In this document: positions 37,250 to 45,787 of the stretch, piece after piece
Layout: every line of letters begins with the position of its first letter
Numbering within the stretch: position 1 is the stretch's first letter
NCBI GenBank assembly: GCA_029268555.1
Contig: JAQWNN010000028.1
Coordinates: 1 to 53,041 of the forward strand
Reading direction: 5' to 3'
DNA length: 53,041 bases
Source of the DNA: Flavobacteriaceae bacterium
GTDB taxonomy: Bacteria > Bacteroidota > Bacteroidia > Flavobacteriales > Flavobacteriaceae
The notes under the pieces: generated by a model
The model's input: the letters and a program-made list of their open reading frames with translations, nothing else
Databases searched by the model: none
Told to the model about the DNA's origin: nothing
Program-made: the position numbers and the translations under genes

Positions 37250-38338
37250 TTAATTTTTTAATGCAAATAATTCATTAAAAGCTATGTTCTCAATTAAATT
37301 TCCCTTTTTAAATTCTATTACATTATTTTGAAGTGACGGTGATAGTTTCAAGTATTTATGTGCTCGTAAATTAAGCTTAGAGCCAAAGGTCTTCATTTCA
37401 GGAAGAAAATAAACCTTCTCGTCTATAAGGGTTTCCCTGAATTGAATTGCTATTTTTTGATTTTTTATTTCATTTCCGTCAACTAAAATGGTAGCACTAC
37501 TAAGAATAAGATCACAGAACTCATTTTCATTCTCTGGAATCATAAAATATTCTTTAGACTCAAAGACCTGATTATGATCAATGAGTGCGATAAAAAGTGC
37601 TTTGTAAGCTTTGAGAACATAACTTTGGGTTTGTTCTCGTTGATAATCATCTGGAAAATGTCCTGCTTCAAAAAGAATTATAGCGGTACCTGATTGTGAA
37701 ATTGAATCTCCAACACAATTAGGATTGAAGGTCCCGTCATATCTACCGATAGAATATGGTAGCTCCTCTTCTAAAGCTTTTACCATTGCCGTGATCAGTC
37801 CCATAGATTTTTTTCGCGCAGGAGTTACAGTGCCTTCTATATCTGCAGCAGGCGATAAAAAAGACAAACTTGCTGATCGGCCTCCCTTTCCAGCTGAATA
37901 AAGCGTTCGCTGTCCATGAAGATTTAAACACAAATCAGGCTGTATTTTTTCATAAGTAGCTCTTAATATTCTGCTTTCAGGTTGCGACTGATCAATTGCA
38001 TCTCGATTTAAGTCAATATTATTGGCATTGTATCTTGAGTAAACATTTGAACCATCTGGGTTCAATTGAGGAATGATGAAAAGTGTAAATGAAGATTGTA
38101 GAGTTTTTTGATTTCCATCTAAAAACCACGGAATAAAATCCAGAAGAGCCTTTGTGGTAGTGGTTTCATTTCCGTGCATTTGCGACCAAATCAAAACTTT
38201 ATAATTCCCAGATCCAATTTCTAGCATCTCAATAGGGCGATTTTGGACAGAAAAACCTAAAGTAATTTTTTCAGAAGAATCAAATTGAGTAAGAAATTGC
38301 TGCAACTTTTCGGGTGGATAATAACGCTTACAGGCCAT
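37250..38338 (-). CDS. M14-family zinc carboxypeptidase-like protein, cytoplasmic
   Basis: 362 aa from ATG 38338 (MACKRYYPPEKLQQF); the track start at 38368 lies upstream of the likely transcription start. The zinc site is WSQMHGNETTTTKALLDF (HxxE, around 65) plus the His in LCLNLHGQRTLYSAG. The Arg/Asn pair is seen in RYNANNIDLNRDAID, and the catalytic Glu is probably in ILFEAGHFPDD. No signal peptide is present, which suggests an intracellular peptide substrate such as recycled murein peptides; that is inference. The C-terminal 80 residues form an extra beta-rich part. It is divergent from an HTH regulator gene with shared repeats between them. Confidence 0.88.
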   Translation of the reverse strand: MACKRYYPPEKLQQFLTQFDSSEKITLGFSVQNRPIEMLEIGSGNYKVLIWSQMHGNETTTTKALLDFIPWFLDGNQKTLQSSFTLFIIPQLNPDGSNVYSRYNANNIDLNRDAIDQSQPESRILRATYEKIQPDLCLNLHGQRTLYSAGKGGRSASLSFLSPAADIEGTVTPARKKSMGLITAMVKALEEELPYSIGRYDGTFNPNCVGDSISQSGTAIILFEAGHFPDDYQREQTQSYVLKAYKALFIALIDHNQVFESKEYFMIPENENEFCDLILSSATILVDGNEIKNQKIAIQFRETLIDEKVYFLPEMKTFGSKLNLRAHKYLKLSPSLQNNVIEFKKGNLIENIAFNELFALKN

Positions 38339-38355
38339 GATATTTTTTAAGAATA

Positions 38356-38363
38356 CAAATGTA
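38356..38363 (-). promoter_or_regulatory. Promoter -7 element TACATTTG for the M14 carboxypeptidase, inside an operator-like repeat
   Basis: Minus-strand TACATTTG is part of the repeat TGTTTACATTTGT. Transcription would start near 38349, 11 bases before ATG 38338. A protein bound to the repeat would block it directly. Confidence 0.55.
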
Positions 38364-38446
38364 AACAAACAGATGTTTACATTTGTTGTTTACAAAAGTA
38401 ATCTCAGTTAAATATTTTCTTTAAACTAACAACTGTATTGTGTACA
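38356..38446. promoter_or_regulatory. Cluster of TGTTTACA-type sites (putative operators)
   Basis: Four copies of a 13-base motif close to TGTTTACAwwwGT occur here. Two form a perfect 13-bp inverted repeat with a 6-base spacer (ACAAATGTAAACA / TGTTTACATTTGT, about 38355-38386). A third is TGTTTACAAAAGT from 38387 and a fourth TGTGTACAAATGT from 38439. A fifth, AGTTTACA, abuts the HTH gene ATG. The arrangement between a divergent HTH gene and its neighbour suggests binding sites of that regulator. The inverted repeat also contains TACATTTG on both strands, so part of the symmetry could be divergent promoter elements. Confidence 0.6.
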
Positions 38447-38585
38447 AATGTAACTTGAATATGAATTTTTATTATTAAAATATTTAAATAGAGGGAGTTA
38501 TAGTATTTATTTGAATCTTTTATTTAATATATTTTTTGCTTTTTTAATTAAAATTACAATTGTATATTAGCGAATATAATTAAAT

Positions 38586-38593
38586 AGTTTACA
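38586..38593 (+). promoter_or_regulatory. Fifth operator-like site AGTTTACA adjacent to the HTH start codon
   Basis: AGTTTACA ends exactly at the base before ATG 38594. It differs from TGTTTACA in one base. Its position would fit autorepression, but a single partial copy in AT-rich DNA is weak evidence alone. The stretch 38450-38585 is very AT-rich with no TAnnTTTG match that I can find. Confidence 0.35.
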
Positions 38594-38968
38594 ATGTTAA
38601 ACATAGATGACTTTTTAAATAGACTAGAGCAATTGATGGAAACTCATCAATTAAACGCAGCAACTTTTGCAAAAAAAATTGATGTGCAACGTTCTTCTGT
38701 TTCTCATATCCTATCAAGAAGAAATAAACCAAGTCTAGATTTTATTTTAAAAATTCAATCACAATTTGAGGATGTAGATTTTGAATGGCTTCTTTTGGGA
38801 CCTCCACTGAGCAAAACACCTCCTAATCCCAAATTTATTGCTCATGACTCTGAAAAATCAATTACTAATAGTATAGAATCTCAATCACATGAGAATGATT
38901 CAGAAGTAGCCCAAATCATTCAGACCTATAAGGATGGAAGTTTTCGTATTTTTTTACCTAAAACTTAG
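38594..38968 (+). CDS. XRE-type helix-turn-helix transcriptional regulator
   Basis: 124 aa. Residues 1-65 are a Cro/CI-like HTH: FLNRLEQLMETHQLNAATFAKKIDVQRSSVSHILSRRNKPSLDFILKI, ending with FEDVDFEWLLLGPP. The remaining part is low-complexity and polar, with a short C-terminal motif IIQTYKDGSFRIFLPK. This layout (HTH, disordered linker, short conserved tail) is seen in flavobacterial regulators with no known function. The upstream TGTTTACA sites are candidate targets. The small lipoprotein gene follows 14 bases later. Confidence 0.88.
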   Translation: MLNIDDFLNRLEQLMETHQLNAATFAKKIDVQRSSVSHILSRRNKPSLDFILKIQSQFEDVDFEWLLLGPPLSKTPPNPKFIAHDSEKSITNSIESQSHENDSEVAQIIQTYKDGSFRIFLPKT

Positions 38969-38982
38969 TATTTTTATGATCT

Positions 38983-39354
38983 ATGCGAAAATTGCTTTTA
39001 TTTACTCTAATAGCCTACAATTCTTGTTACACTGTTGAGCGAGAGTGTATTCCTTTTCATAATGGTCTTTTCAAGTTCTCTCAAATTATTAATGGCGAAA
39101 TTAAAACTTCTATTTTCTCTAGAGATTCGCAATACGAAATCGAAAGTTATGAAGGAAAAATTGATACTGCTACTATTCGTTGGGTCAATGACTGTGAATG
39201 TATTTTAACCAAATTAAATCCAAATTCAAATCAAGAAAAGCGTCCAATACAAATCAAGATAATTAGTACTCAAGAAAATGCTTATAACTTTGAATATTCC
39301 TTGGTTGGAGACAATAAAAATAGAAAACGGGGAACCATTCAGAAAATCAACTAA
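38983..39354 (+). CDS. Small lipoprotein of the parC-neighbour family
   Basis: 123 aa. A short hydrophobic N-terminus (LLLFTLIAYNSC) ends in a Cys at residue 15, compatible with a lipoprotein. The mature part (FHNGLFKFSQIINGEIKTS, SYEGKIDTATIRWVNDCECIL, NFEYSLVG) forms a predicted small beta domain. I recall that relatives beside parC in flavobacteria are often labelled 'DNA topoisomerase IV', a label taken from the neighbour and not supported by sequence. Function unknown. It is convergent with parC. Confidence 0.82.
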   Translation: MRKLLLFTLIAYNSCYTVERECIPFHNGLFKFSQIINGEIKTSIFSRDSQYEIESYEGKIDTATIRWVNDCECILTKLNPNSNQEKRPIQIKIISTQENAYNFEYSLVGDNKNRKRGTIQKIN

Positions 39355-39413
39355 AGATATTTAATTTAGGTTTTTAAATTATCAACCATGCCCTTTCTTA
39401 AGACAAAAAAGTA

Positions 39414-42002
39414 TTAAAAATCTAAACTAATTTGACTCTCACTTTGTTCTGGAGAAATTGCTTCTTCTCCATCAACCTCAATATCGTTAAGCTCTTGTTC
39501 CTTTGGTAATTCATAAGGCAAGGCCTTATTAAGTGTTATTTTTTTTATTTTTTTATCTGATAATTGGTTTCCTATGGCTTTGAATCCTTTTACTGAAATA
39601 AACTCTTCAGCATTTACAATTAAATTATCTGATTGAACTTTCCCTCTTAATTTTTCAAATTCAACTGAAAGCACAGGACGACCTTCAAAACTAGTAAAAA
39701 TATGGGCTCCACCCTCTTTGATATATGAGTCTTCTTTATCTTCAGTCTCTACACAAAATCGCTTTAAGAAATAACGTTCTTTTACAGAATCAAAATGTAC
39801 CGCTGTGATTGGTTTCTCTGGGATCCATTTTTCTATATGGGAAACCGAATCATCAAAGTGCAAGCTCAATTCAGGTGTTACCACCCGAACAGTTCCTTGT
39901 TGGGTAGCAACAAGTAGTTTATCATCTCCTTTAAAAGCTCCAAGTAATATACCTCTTTCTTCAAGATTGAGTCTACGAATCGAAGTATCAAACCATATCT
40001 TTCTTGGTTTCAATGTAGAGACCCCTTTTTCCTTTAACTCAACTTTTCGAACAAAGTATTTTGTTACAGTATTTCCTCGAGCTGAACGTCCTTTTATTTG
40101 AAGATCGGCAAAATCTAAATCCCATTTCAATTTCTTAATACTTCCAGAATTTCTTAATAAAATAGTTATAATTTCAGCCTCACCATTAGGGTTAACAGAT
40201 AAATAGAGAACTTCGGAATTAGGTTTACCTTGAGTGAGATCATAAATTTTTTCACGAGTTATTCCAGTAACTGCAAAACGTTTAATAAACGTAGTACCTT
40301 TTTTTCCATCTCGGTAAATCATGTTGTATATTGTTCTGCTATCTTTTTTCTTAAACACTGCAGTATGAACAATATTTTTACCAATAAAAACTTTACTATC
40401 AACTTTGACAACCTGCATTTTTCCATCTGTGGTTAGGGCTATAACATCATCAATATCTGAACATTCTCCAACAAATTCATTTTTTCTTAATGAAGTTCCT
40501 ATAAATCCTTCGCTCCGATTGACATAAAGTTTTTGATTTCGAACAACAACTTTTTTTGCATCAACATCATCAAAAATTCTGATTTCAGATTTACGTTCTT
40601 TACCTTTCCCATATGTCTTCTTTAGATGAGTAAAATAACGAATAGCATAATCTATAAGGTGTTTAAGATTGTTTTTTACTTCGTCAATATTACCTTCAAG
40701 GACTTCAATTTTCTGTTGTGCCTTTTCTAAATCGAATTTGGAAATTCTCTTAATTCGAATTTCTGTTAATCTTATAATATCCTCTTCAATAACAGGTCGT
40801 TTTAGATAAGTTAGGTGAGGCTTTAACCCATCATCAATCGATTTAATTACCTCTTCCCACGATTCTGCCTCTTCAATGTCTCGATAAATCTTATTTTCAA
40901 TGAAAATTCGCTCCAAAAAAGAATAATGCCATTGATTTTCTAACTCCTGAAGCTCTACATTTAACTCTAATTTTAGAATCTGAACCGTATGATCTGTTGA
41001 TATTTTAAGCATCTCACTTACACCCATAAAGTGTGGCTTATTGTCAATAATTAAACAACCTAATGGTGAGATTGAAGTTTCGCAGGCTGTAAAAGCATAA
41101 AGTGCATCTATGGTTTTATCAGGAGAAATATCGTTCGGTAAATGCACCAATATTTCAACATCTGAAGAGGTGTTGTCTTCTATTTTTTTTATTTTTATTT
41201 TTCCCTTATCATTTGCCTTTAGAATACTATCAATTAGGCTAGATGTATTGGTACTAAAGGGAATTTCATTTATCACCAAGGTTTTTCTGTCTTGTTGATT
41301 AATTTTAGCCCTAACTCTTACTTTACCTCCCCGTAAACCATCATTATAATTCTGTATATCTATAATTCCACCTGTCTGAAAATCTGGATACAAAGAGATT
41401 TTTTTTCCTTTTAAATGAGATACACTCGCTTGAAGGAGTTCGCTAAAATTGTGTGGCAATATTTTAGTTGAAAGTCCTACTGCAATTCCTTCAGCGCCTT
41501 GAGCTAAAAGTAGTGGAAACTTCATTGGCAAATGGATGGGCTCTTTTTTTCGTCCATCATATGAAAATTGCCATTGTGTAACTTTTGGACTAAAAACAAC
41601 TTCTAAAGCAAATTTTGAAAGTCTAGCTTCAATATATCTTGAAGCAGCAGCACTATCACCTGTGAGGATATTACCCCAGTTTCCTTGCATATCAATTAAC
41701 AATTCCTTTTGTCCAATCTGTACCATAGCATCTGCTATACTGGCATCCCCATGGGGGTGGTATTGCATTGTGTGACCAACAATATTTGCAACTTTATTGT
41801 AACGCCCGTCATCCAAATCTTTCATGGAGTGGAGAATTCTACGCTGAACAGGTTTAAGCCCATCTTCAATTGCAGGAACTGCTCTTTCAAGGATCACATA
41901 AGAAGCGTAGTCTAAAAACCAATCCCTATACATCCCGGTTACCTTGACTAATTTGTCATTGGTAAAAGACTCTTGGGAATCAGTTTGGTCAGGTTGGTCC
42001 AT
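39414..42002 (-). CDS. parC: DNA topoisomerase IV subunit A
   Basis: 862 aa. The type IIA cleavage domain shows YASYVILERAVPAIEDGLKPVQRRILHSM, MQYHPHGDASIADAMV, and the catalytic Tyr in AAASRYIEARLSKF (around 120). A long coiled-coil follows (around 400-470), then C-terminal beta-pinwheel blades (EIITILLRNSGSIKKLKWD, LVATQQGTVRVV). Position directly after parE identifies it as ParC rather than GyrA. It decatenates chromosomes after replication. The acidic C-terminal tail is normal. Confidence 0.94.
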   Translation of the reverse strand: MDQPDQTDSQESFTNDKLVKVTGMYRDWFLDYASYVILERAVPAIEDGLKPVQRRILHSMKDLDDGRYNKVANIVGHTMQYHPHGDASIADAMVQIGQKELLIDMQGNWGNILTGDSAAASRYIEARLSKFALEVVFSPKVTQWQFSYDGRKKEPIHLPMKFPLLLAQGAEGIAVGLSTKILPHNFSELLQASVSHLKGKKISLYPDFQTGGIIDIQNYNDGLRGGKVRVRAKINQQDRKTLVINEIPFSTNTSSLIDSILKANDKGKIKIKKIEDNTSSDVEILVHLPNDISPDKTIDALYAFTACETSISPLGCLIIDNKPHFMGVSEMLKISTDHTVQILKLELNVELQELENQWHYSFLERIFIENKIYRDIEEAESWEEVIKSIDDGLKPHLTYLKRPVIEEDIIRLTEIRIKRISKFDLEKAQQKIEVLEGNIDEVKNNLKHLIDYAIRYFTHLKKTYGKGKERKSEIRIFDDVDAKKVVVRNQKLYVNRSEGFIGTSLRKNEFVGECSDIDDVIALTTDGKMQVVKVDSKVFIGKNIVHTAVFKKKDSRTIYNMIYRDGKKGTTFIKRFAVTGITREKIYDLTQGKPNSEVLYLSVNPNGEAEIITILLRNSGSIKKLKWDLDFADLQIKGRSARGNTVTKYFVRKVELKEKGVSTLKPRKIWFDTSIRRLNLEERGILLGAFKGDDKLLVATQQGTVRVVTPELSLHFDDSVSHIEKWIPEKPITAVHFDSVKERYFLKRFCVETEDKEDSYIKEGGAHIFTSFEGRPVLSVEFEKLRGKVQSDNLIVNAEEFISVKGFKAIGNQLSDKKIKKITLNKALPYELPKEQELNDIEVDGEEAISPEQSESQISLDF

Positions 42003-42094
42003 ATTAGGCTAAAATAGTGTTTAGAGTCAATATTTTGATTGGAAATCTTAGGAAGAAATTAACAATATATCGTTAAAAATTAAAATCTATAAAA

Positions 42095-43954
42095 TCAGCC
42101 CAATTCCTCTAATAAATCCAACTCTACTTTTAAGTTATCGATTATAAAATTTTGGCGATCTTGAGTATTTTTACCCATGTAGAACTGCAACAATTGGTCG
42201 ATAGTAGTATTTTTGTCTAGCATTACTGGATCAAGACGAATGTTTTCACCAATAAAAAACTTAAACTCATCAGGTGAAATCTCTCCTAATCCCTTAAATC
42301 GAGTGATTTCAGGTTTACCACTTAGCTTTTCTATTGCATCTCTACGTTCTTGTTCATTATAGCAATAAAAGGTTTGCTTTTTATCTCTTACTCGAAACAG
42401 TGGAGTTTGAAGGATATATAAATGTCCTTCCTTGATAAGCTCAGGGAAGAACTGTAAGAAAAAAGTAATCAATAAAAGTCTAATATGCATTCCATCTACG
42501 TCGGCATCAGTAGCTATTACTATATTATTATATCGTAAATTCTCAAGACTATCTTCAATGTTTAATGCTGATTGAAGTAGATTAAACTCTTCGTTTTCAT
42601 ACACGATTTTTTTTGACATTCCGTAGCTATTTAAAGGTTTTCCCCTCAAACTAAATACAGCCTGGGTATTGACATCTCTGGATTTTGTAATCGATCCACT
42701 CGCTGAGTCTCCCTCGGTAATAAATAAGGTAGACTCCAATCTGCGGTTTTTTTTAAGGTCCGGTAGATGTACTCTACAATCTCTTAGTTTTTTATTGTGT
42801 AAACTTGCCTTTTTTGCACGTTCGCGTGCTAATTTACGAATCCCAGATAGCTCCTTACGCTCTTTTTCGGCTTGAATAATTTTCTTTTGGATACTTTCGG
42901 CAATTACTGGATTCTTATGGAGATAATTGTCCAATTGGGTGCTGAGAAACTCTACAATGTAGCTCCGAACTGAGGGCATTCCCTCTCCCATTTCTGTGGA
43001 CCCTAACTTTGTCTTTGTCTGCGACTCAAAAACAGGCTCCATAACCTTAATACTTACTGCCGAGATAATAGATTTTCTAATATCTGAAGAATCGTAGTTT
43101 TTACCAAAATGATCGCGTATAGTTTTAACCAGTCCTTCTCTAAAAGCCGATTGGTGAGTTCCGCCCTGAGTGGTATGTTGCCCGTTTACAAAAGAATGGT
43201 ATTCTTCGCTATATTGGGTTTTACTGTGGGTTAGCGCAACTTCTATATCTTCTCCTCTTATGTGAATAATAGGATACAATAAATCAGATTCATTCGTGTA
43301 ATCTGTCAATAAATCTTTAAGTCCATTTTCAGAAAAGAATTTTTCACCATTCAATTCTATCGTAAGACCTGGATTTAGGTACACATAATTTTTGATCATG
43401 CGCTCCACATACTCCAAACGGTACTTGTAGTTTTTAAAAATTGTAGAGTCAGGAATAAATTCTACTTTGGTTCCTCTCCTTCTTGAACTCACTTCAACAG
43501 GTGAGTCGTTTTTCAGATCTCCAAAATTAAAAGAAGCCGTTTTACTTTGTTTATCTCTGTTTGATTCCACAATGAAAATAGATGAAAGCGCATTGACTGC
43601 CTTTGTCCCAACTCCATTCAATCCAACAGATTTTTTAAAGGCTCTCGAATCATATTTCCCTCCAGTATTCATTTTTGATACAACATCTACAACCTTACCT
43701 AATGGAATTCCTCTTCCGTAATCACGAACTTTAACAACATTTTCTTTAATAGTAATTTCGATAGTCTTACCTGCACCCATTACAAATTCATCAACACAGT
43801 TATCCAGTACTTCTTTGAGAAGAATATAAATTCCGTCGTCAGGAGAAGAGCCATCACCTAGCTTTCCGATGTACATTCCAGGACGCATTCGAATATGCTC
43901 TTTCCAATCTAGAGAACGGATATTTTCTTCAGTATATGTCGTTGTATCTTTCAT
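42095..43954 (-). CDS. parE: DNA topoisomerase IV subunit B
   Basis: 619 aa. GHKL ATPase motifs are [12 protein letters not shown] (around 50), [11 protein letters not shown] and [14 protein letters not shown]; the transducer follows. The TOPRIM domain has [13 protein letters not shown] (around 415) and [22 protein letters not shown], and the C-terminus ends with [13 protein letters not shown] and the ParE tail. It forms the ATPase/TOPRIM half of topoisomerase IV with ParC, encoded 92 bases downstream on the same strand. The 158-base gap upstream to the divergent Dabb gene is AT-rich and non-coding. Confidence 0.95.
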   Translation of the reverse strand: MKDTTTYTEENIRSLDWKEHIRMRPGMYIGKLGDGSSPDDGIYILLKEVLDNCVDEFVMGAGKTIEITIKENVVKVRDYGRGIPLGKVVDVVSKMNTGGKYDSRAFKKSVGLNGVGTKAVNALSSIFIVESNRDKQSKTASFNFGDLKNDSPVEVSSRRRGTKVEFIPDSTIFKNYKYRLEYVERMIKNYVYLNPGLTIELNGEKFFSENGLKDLLTDYTNESDLLYPIIHIRGEDIEVALTHSKTQYSEEYHSFVNGQHTTQGGTHQSAFREGLVKTIRDHFGKNYDSSDIRKSIISAVSIKVMEPVFESQTKTKLGSTEMGEGMPSVRSYIVEFLSTQLDNYLHKNPVIAESIQKKIIQAEKERKELSGIRKLARERAKKASLHNKKLRDCRVHLPDLKKNRRLESTLFITEGDSASGSITKSRDVNTQAVFSLRGKPLNSYGMSKKIVYENEEFNLLQSALNIEDSLENLRYNNIVIATDADVDGMHIRLLLITFFLQFFPELIKEGHLYILQTPLFRVRDKKQTFYCYNEQERRDAIEKLSGKPEITRFKGLGEISPDEFKFFIGENIRLDPVMLDKNTTIDQLLQFYMGKNTQDRQNFIIDNLKVELDLLEELG

Positions 43955-44112
43955 CTTATTAACAGCTAATATAATTTATTGAAAAAGAAATTAACCCCTA
44001 CTCTAAAGGCAAGAAATCAACAATTATTAGAAGTTTTTTGTTAAAAAGTTATAATTCATATATTTATTAAGATAAACAAGAAAAGTACTCAACTTTAACT
44101 TTCAAGAGCTTT

Positions 44113-44457
44113 ATGAAGTCAAATTCCATTTTAAATACTACAGGATCGTTATTGCATATTGTTTTCTTTTGGTTAAAAGAGCCAAAAAATAATGCACATC
44201 GCGCTGAATTTGAAACAGCAATAAAAAAACTGATCGACACCAATCCTCAAGCAATTGCCAATCATTTAGGATGTCCAGCGAATTCTGAAAAAAGAGATGT
44301 AGTTGACAATTCATTTACCTATTGTTATACAATGATTTTCAACAGTTTAGATGATCAAAATGCCTATCAAATAGACCAAACACATACCTTATTTATTGAA
44401 GAAGCATCTCATTTATGGGAACGGGTACTGGTAAGCGATTCAGTTAATATAACTTAA
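44113..44457 (+). CDS. Dabb-family (stress-responsive A/B barrel) protein
   Basis: 114 aa. Features are LLHIVFFWLKEPKNNAHRAEFETAIKKLI at the N-terminus, the central cavity strand FTYCYTMIFNSLDDQNAYQID, and the conserved end HTLFIEEASHLWERVLVSD. This is the Dabb dimeric alpha-beta barrel pattern. Biochemical role unknown; such proteins are often encoded near lipoproteins and sugar enzymes in flavobacteria. Here it precedes a glycoside hydrolase gene by 7 bases, so the two are likely co-transcribed. Confidence 0.86.
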   Translation: MKSNSILNTTGSLLHIVFFWLKEPKNNAHRAEFETAIKKLIDTNPQAIANHLGCPANSEKRDVVDNSFTYCYTMIFNSLDDQNAYQIDQTHTLFIEEASHLWERVLVSDSVNIT

Positions 44458-44464
44458 AAATATT

Positions 44465-45595
44465 ATGAAAAATTTATTTCTAATTCTAACCATTATCTTT
44501 TCATTAATTAAATGTCAAAATCCAACTCTACTCCAAACAGGAGAACGTTGGTCAGAAGAACGAGCATGGGAATGGCACGATAAAAATGGCTGGATGGCCG
44601 GTACAAACTTTAACCCTAGTTCCGCAATAAATCAATTGGAGTTTTTTCAGAAAGAAACTTTTGATTTAGAAACCATAGACCAAGAATTAAGATGGTCTGC
44701 TGAATTGGGAATGAAGATGCATCGGGTCTACCTTCATAACCTCTTGTGGGACCAGGATTCTATTGGATTTTTAAAACGCGTAAACGCCTATCTCAAGATA
44801 TCTGAAATGCATCAGCTTAAAACCATGTTTGTCTTATTAGATGATGTATGGCATCCACTTCCAAAATTGGGCAAACAGCCCGATCCTATACCGTTTGTTC
44901 ATAATTCAGGATGGGTACAAGCCCCAGGTGCTGAAATTTTGGGAGATTCCCTTCGTCATGATGAGTTGAAAAATTATATCAAAGGAGTTGTTAGTCATTT
45001 TAAAGATGACCAACGTGTAGTTGCTTGGGACCTTTACAACGAACCTGACAATGTTGCCAGCGATCCTGGACGTGATGTTCTTGAATTAAAAGACAAATAT
45101 ATTTATACTTTCGCCTTATTAAAAAAGGTAGTTCAATGGACTCGTGAAGTCAATCCGTCGCAACCCTTAACTGTTGGATTGTGGAAAGGTGATCATACAC
45201 TTTGGGGTACCCCAAAAAAACTTAGACCTTTGGAACGTTTTATGGTAAAAAATTCTGATGTAATTTCTTTTCATAGTTACGATGGTCCTCAGATCACAAA
45301 AGAAAAAATTAATGCTCTAAAGAATTATAATCGTCCCATACTTTGCACAGAATACTTGGCGCGAACAAATGGGAGCACTTTCAAGGCAATTCTTCCCATA
45401 TTTAAAAAAAATGGCATTCATGCTATTAATTGGGGATTTGTTGCCGGAAAAACAAATACCATTTTTCCATGGTCATCATGGAGAACTGACTTTGATTCTT
45501 TTCCGAAAATATGGCATCATGACATCTATCGAAAGGATAAAAGTCCTTTTTCTGAAAGTGAAATTACTCTTTTAAAACAGGAATTGATCGAATAA
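44465..45595 (+). CDS. Exported glycoside hydrolase, GH5/cellulase-like clan A
   Basis: 376 aa. The N-terminal signal LFLILTIIFSLIKC may be a lipoprotein signal (Cys 18, atypical lipobox LIKC). The TIM-barrel has the clan GH-A acid/base in VVAWDLYNEPDN (around 200) and the nucleophile Glu in ILCTEYLAR (around 300), followed by INWGFVAGKTNTIFPW. Aromatic residues near both are typical of a sugar-binding cleft. The exact family and substrate are not evident; I would call it a cellulase-like or mannan/glucan hydrolase. It is not in a polysaccharide-utilisation locus; no SusCD pair is present. Confidence 0.85.
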   Translation: MKNLFLILTIIFSLIKCQNPTLLQTGERWSEERAWEWHDKNGWMAGTNFNPSSAINQLEFFQKETFDLETIDQELRWSAELGMKMHRVYLHNLLWDQDSIGFLKRVNAYLKISEMHQLKTMFVLLDDVWHPLPKLGKQPDPIPFVHNSGWVQAPGAEILGDSLRHDELKNYIKGVVSHFKDDQRVVAWDLYNEPDNVASDPGRDVLELKDKYIYTFALLKKVVQWTREVNPSQPLTVGLWKGDHTLWGTPKKLRPLERFMVKNSDVISFHSYDGPQITKEKINALKNYNRPILCTEYLARTNGSTFKAILPIFKKNGIHAINWGFVAGKTNTIFPWSSWRTDFDSFPKIWHHDIYRKDKSPFSESEITLLKQELIE

Positions 45596-45776
45596 ACTTT
45601 CCCTGCATAAAAATAAATTTCCAATCAGACAAAAAAATAGTCCTGCACTAATCAGCTTAGCATATTTCTCAAGGTTGGATGTTTTATAAATTAAAGAGCT
45701 TAAAAGAATCAGATATTATTGCTGTAAAGAAAGATATCAGTATTAAAGTTAATAGATATGATTGGGGAAAATGCAT
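45572..45776 (-). pseudogene. Possible frameshifted remnant of a small two-helix membrane protein
   Basis: On the minus strand, ATG 45776 opens a frame reading MHFPQSYLLTLILISFFTAI and stops at TAA 45684-45686 after 30 codons. In an adjacent frame, an open stretch of 48 codons (45715 to 45572) contains KYAKLISAGLFFCLIGNLFL and overlaps the end of the glycoside hydrolase gene. Joined by one frameshift near 45690-45715 they would give a two-transmembrane protein of roughly 65 aa, placed 11 bases downstream of ychF. Both hydrophobic segments look protein-like, but AT-rich DNA yields hydrophobic ORFs easily. No family is recognised with confidence. Confidence 0.3.
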
Positions 45777-45787
45777 GACAAATGCAA

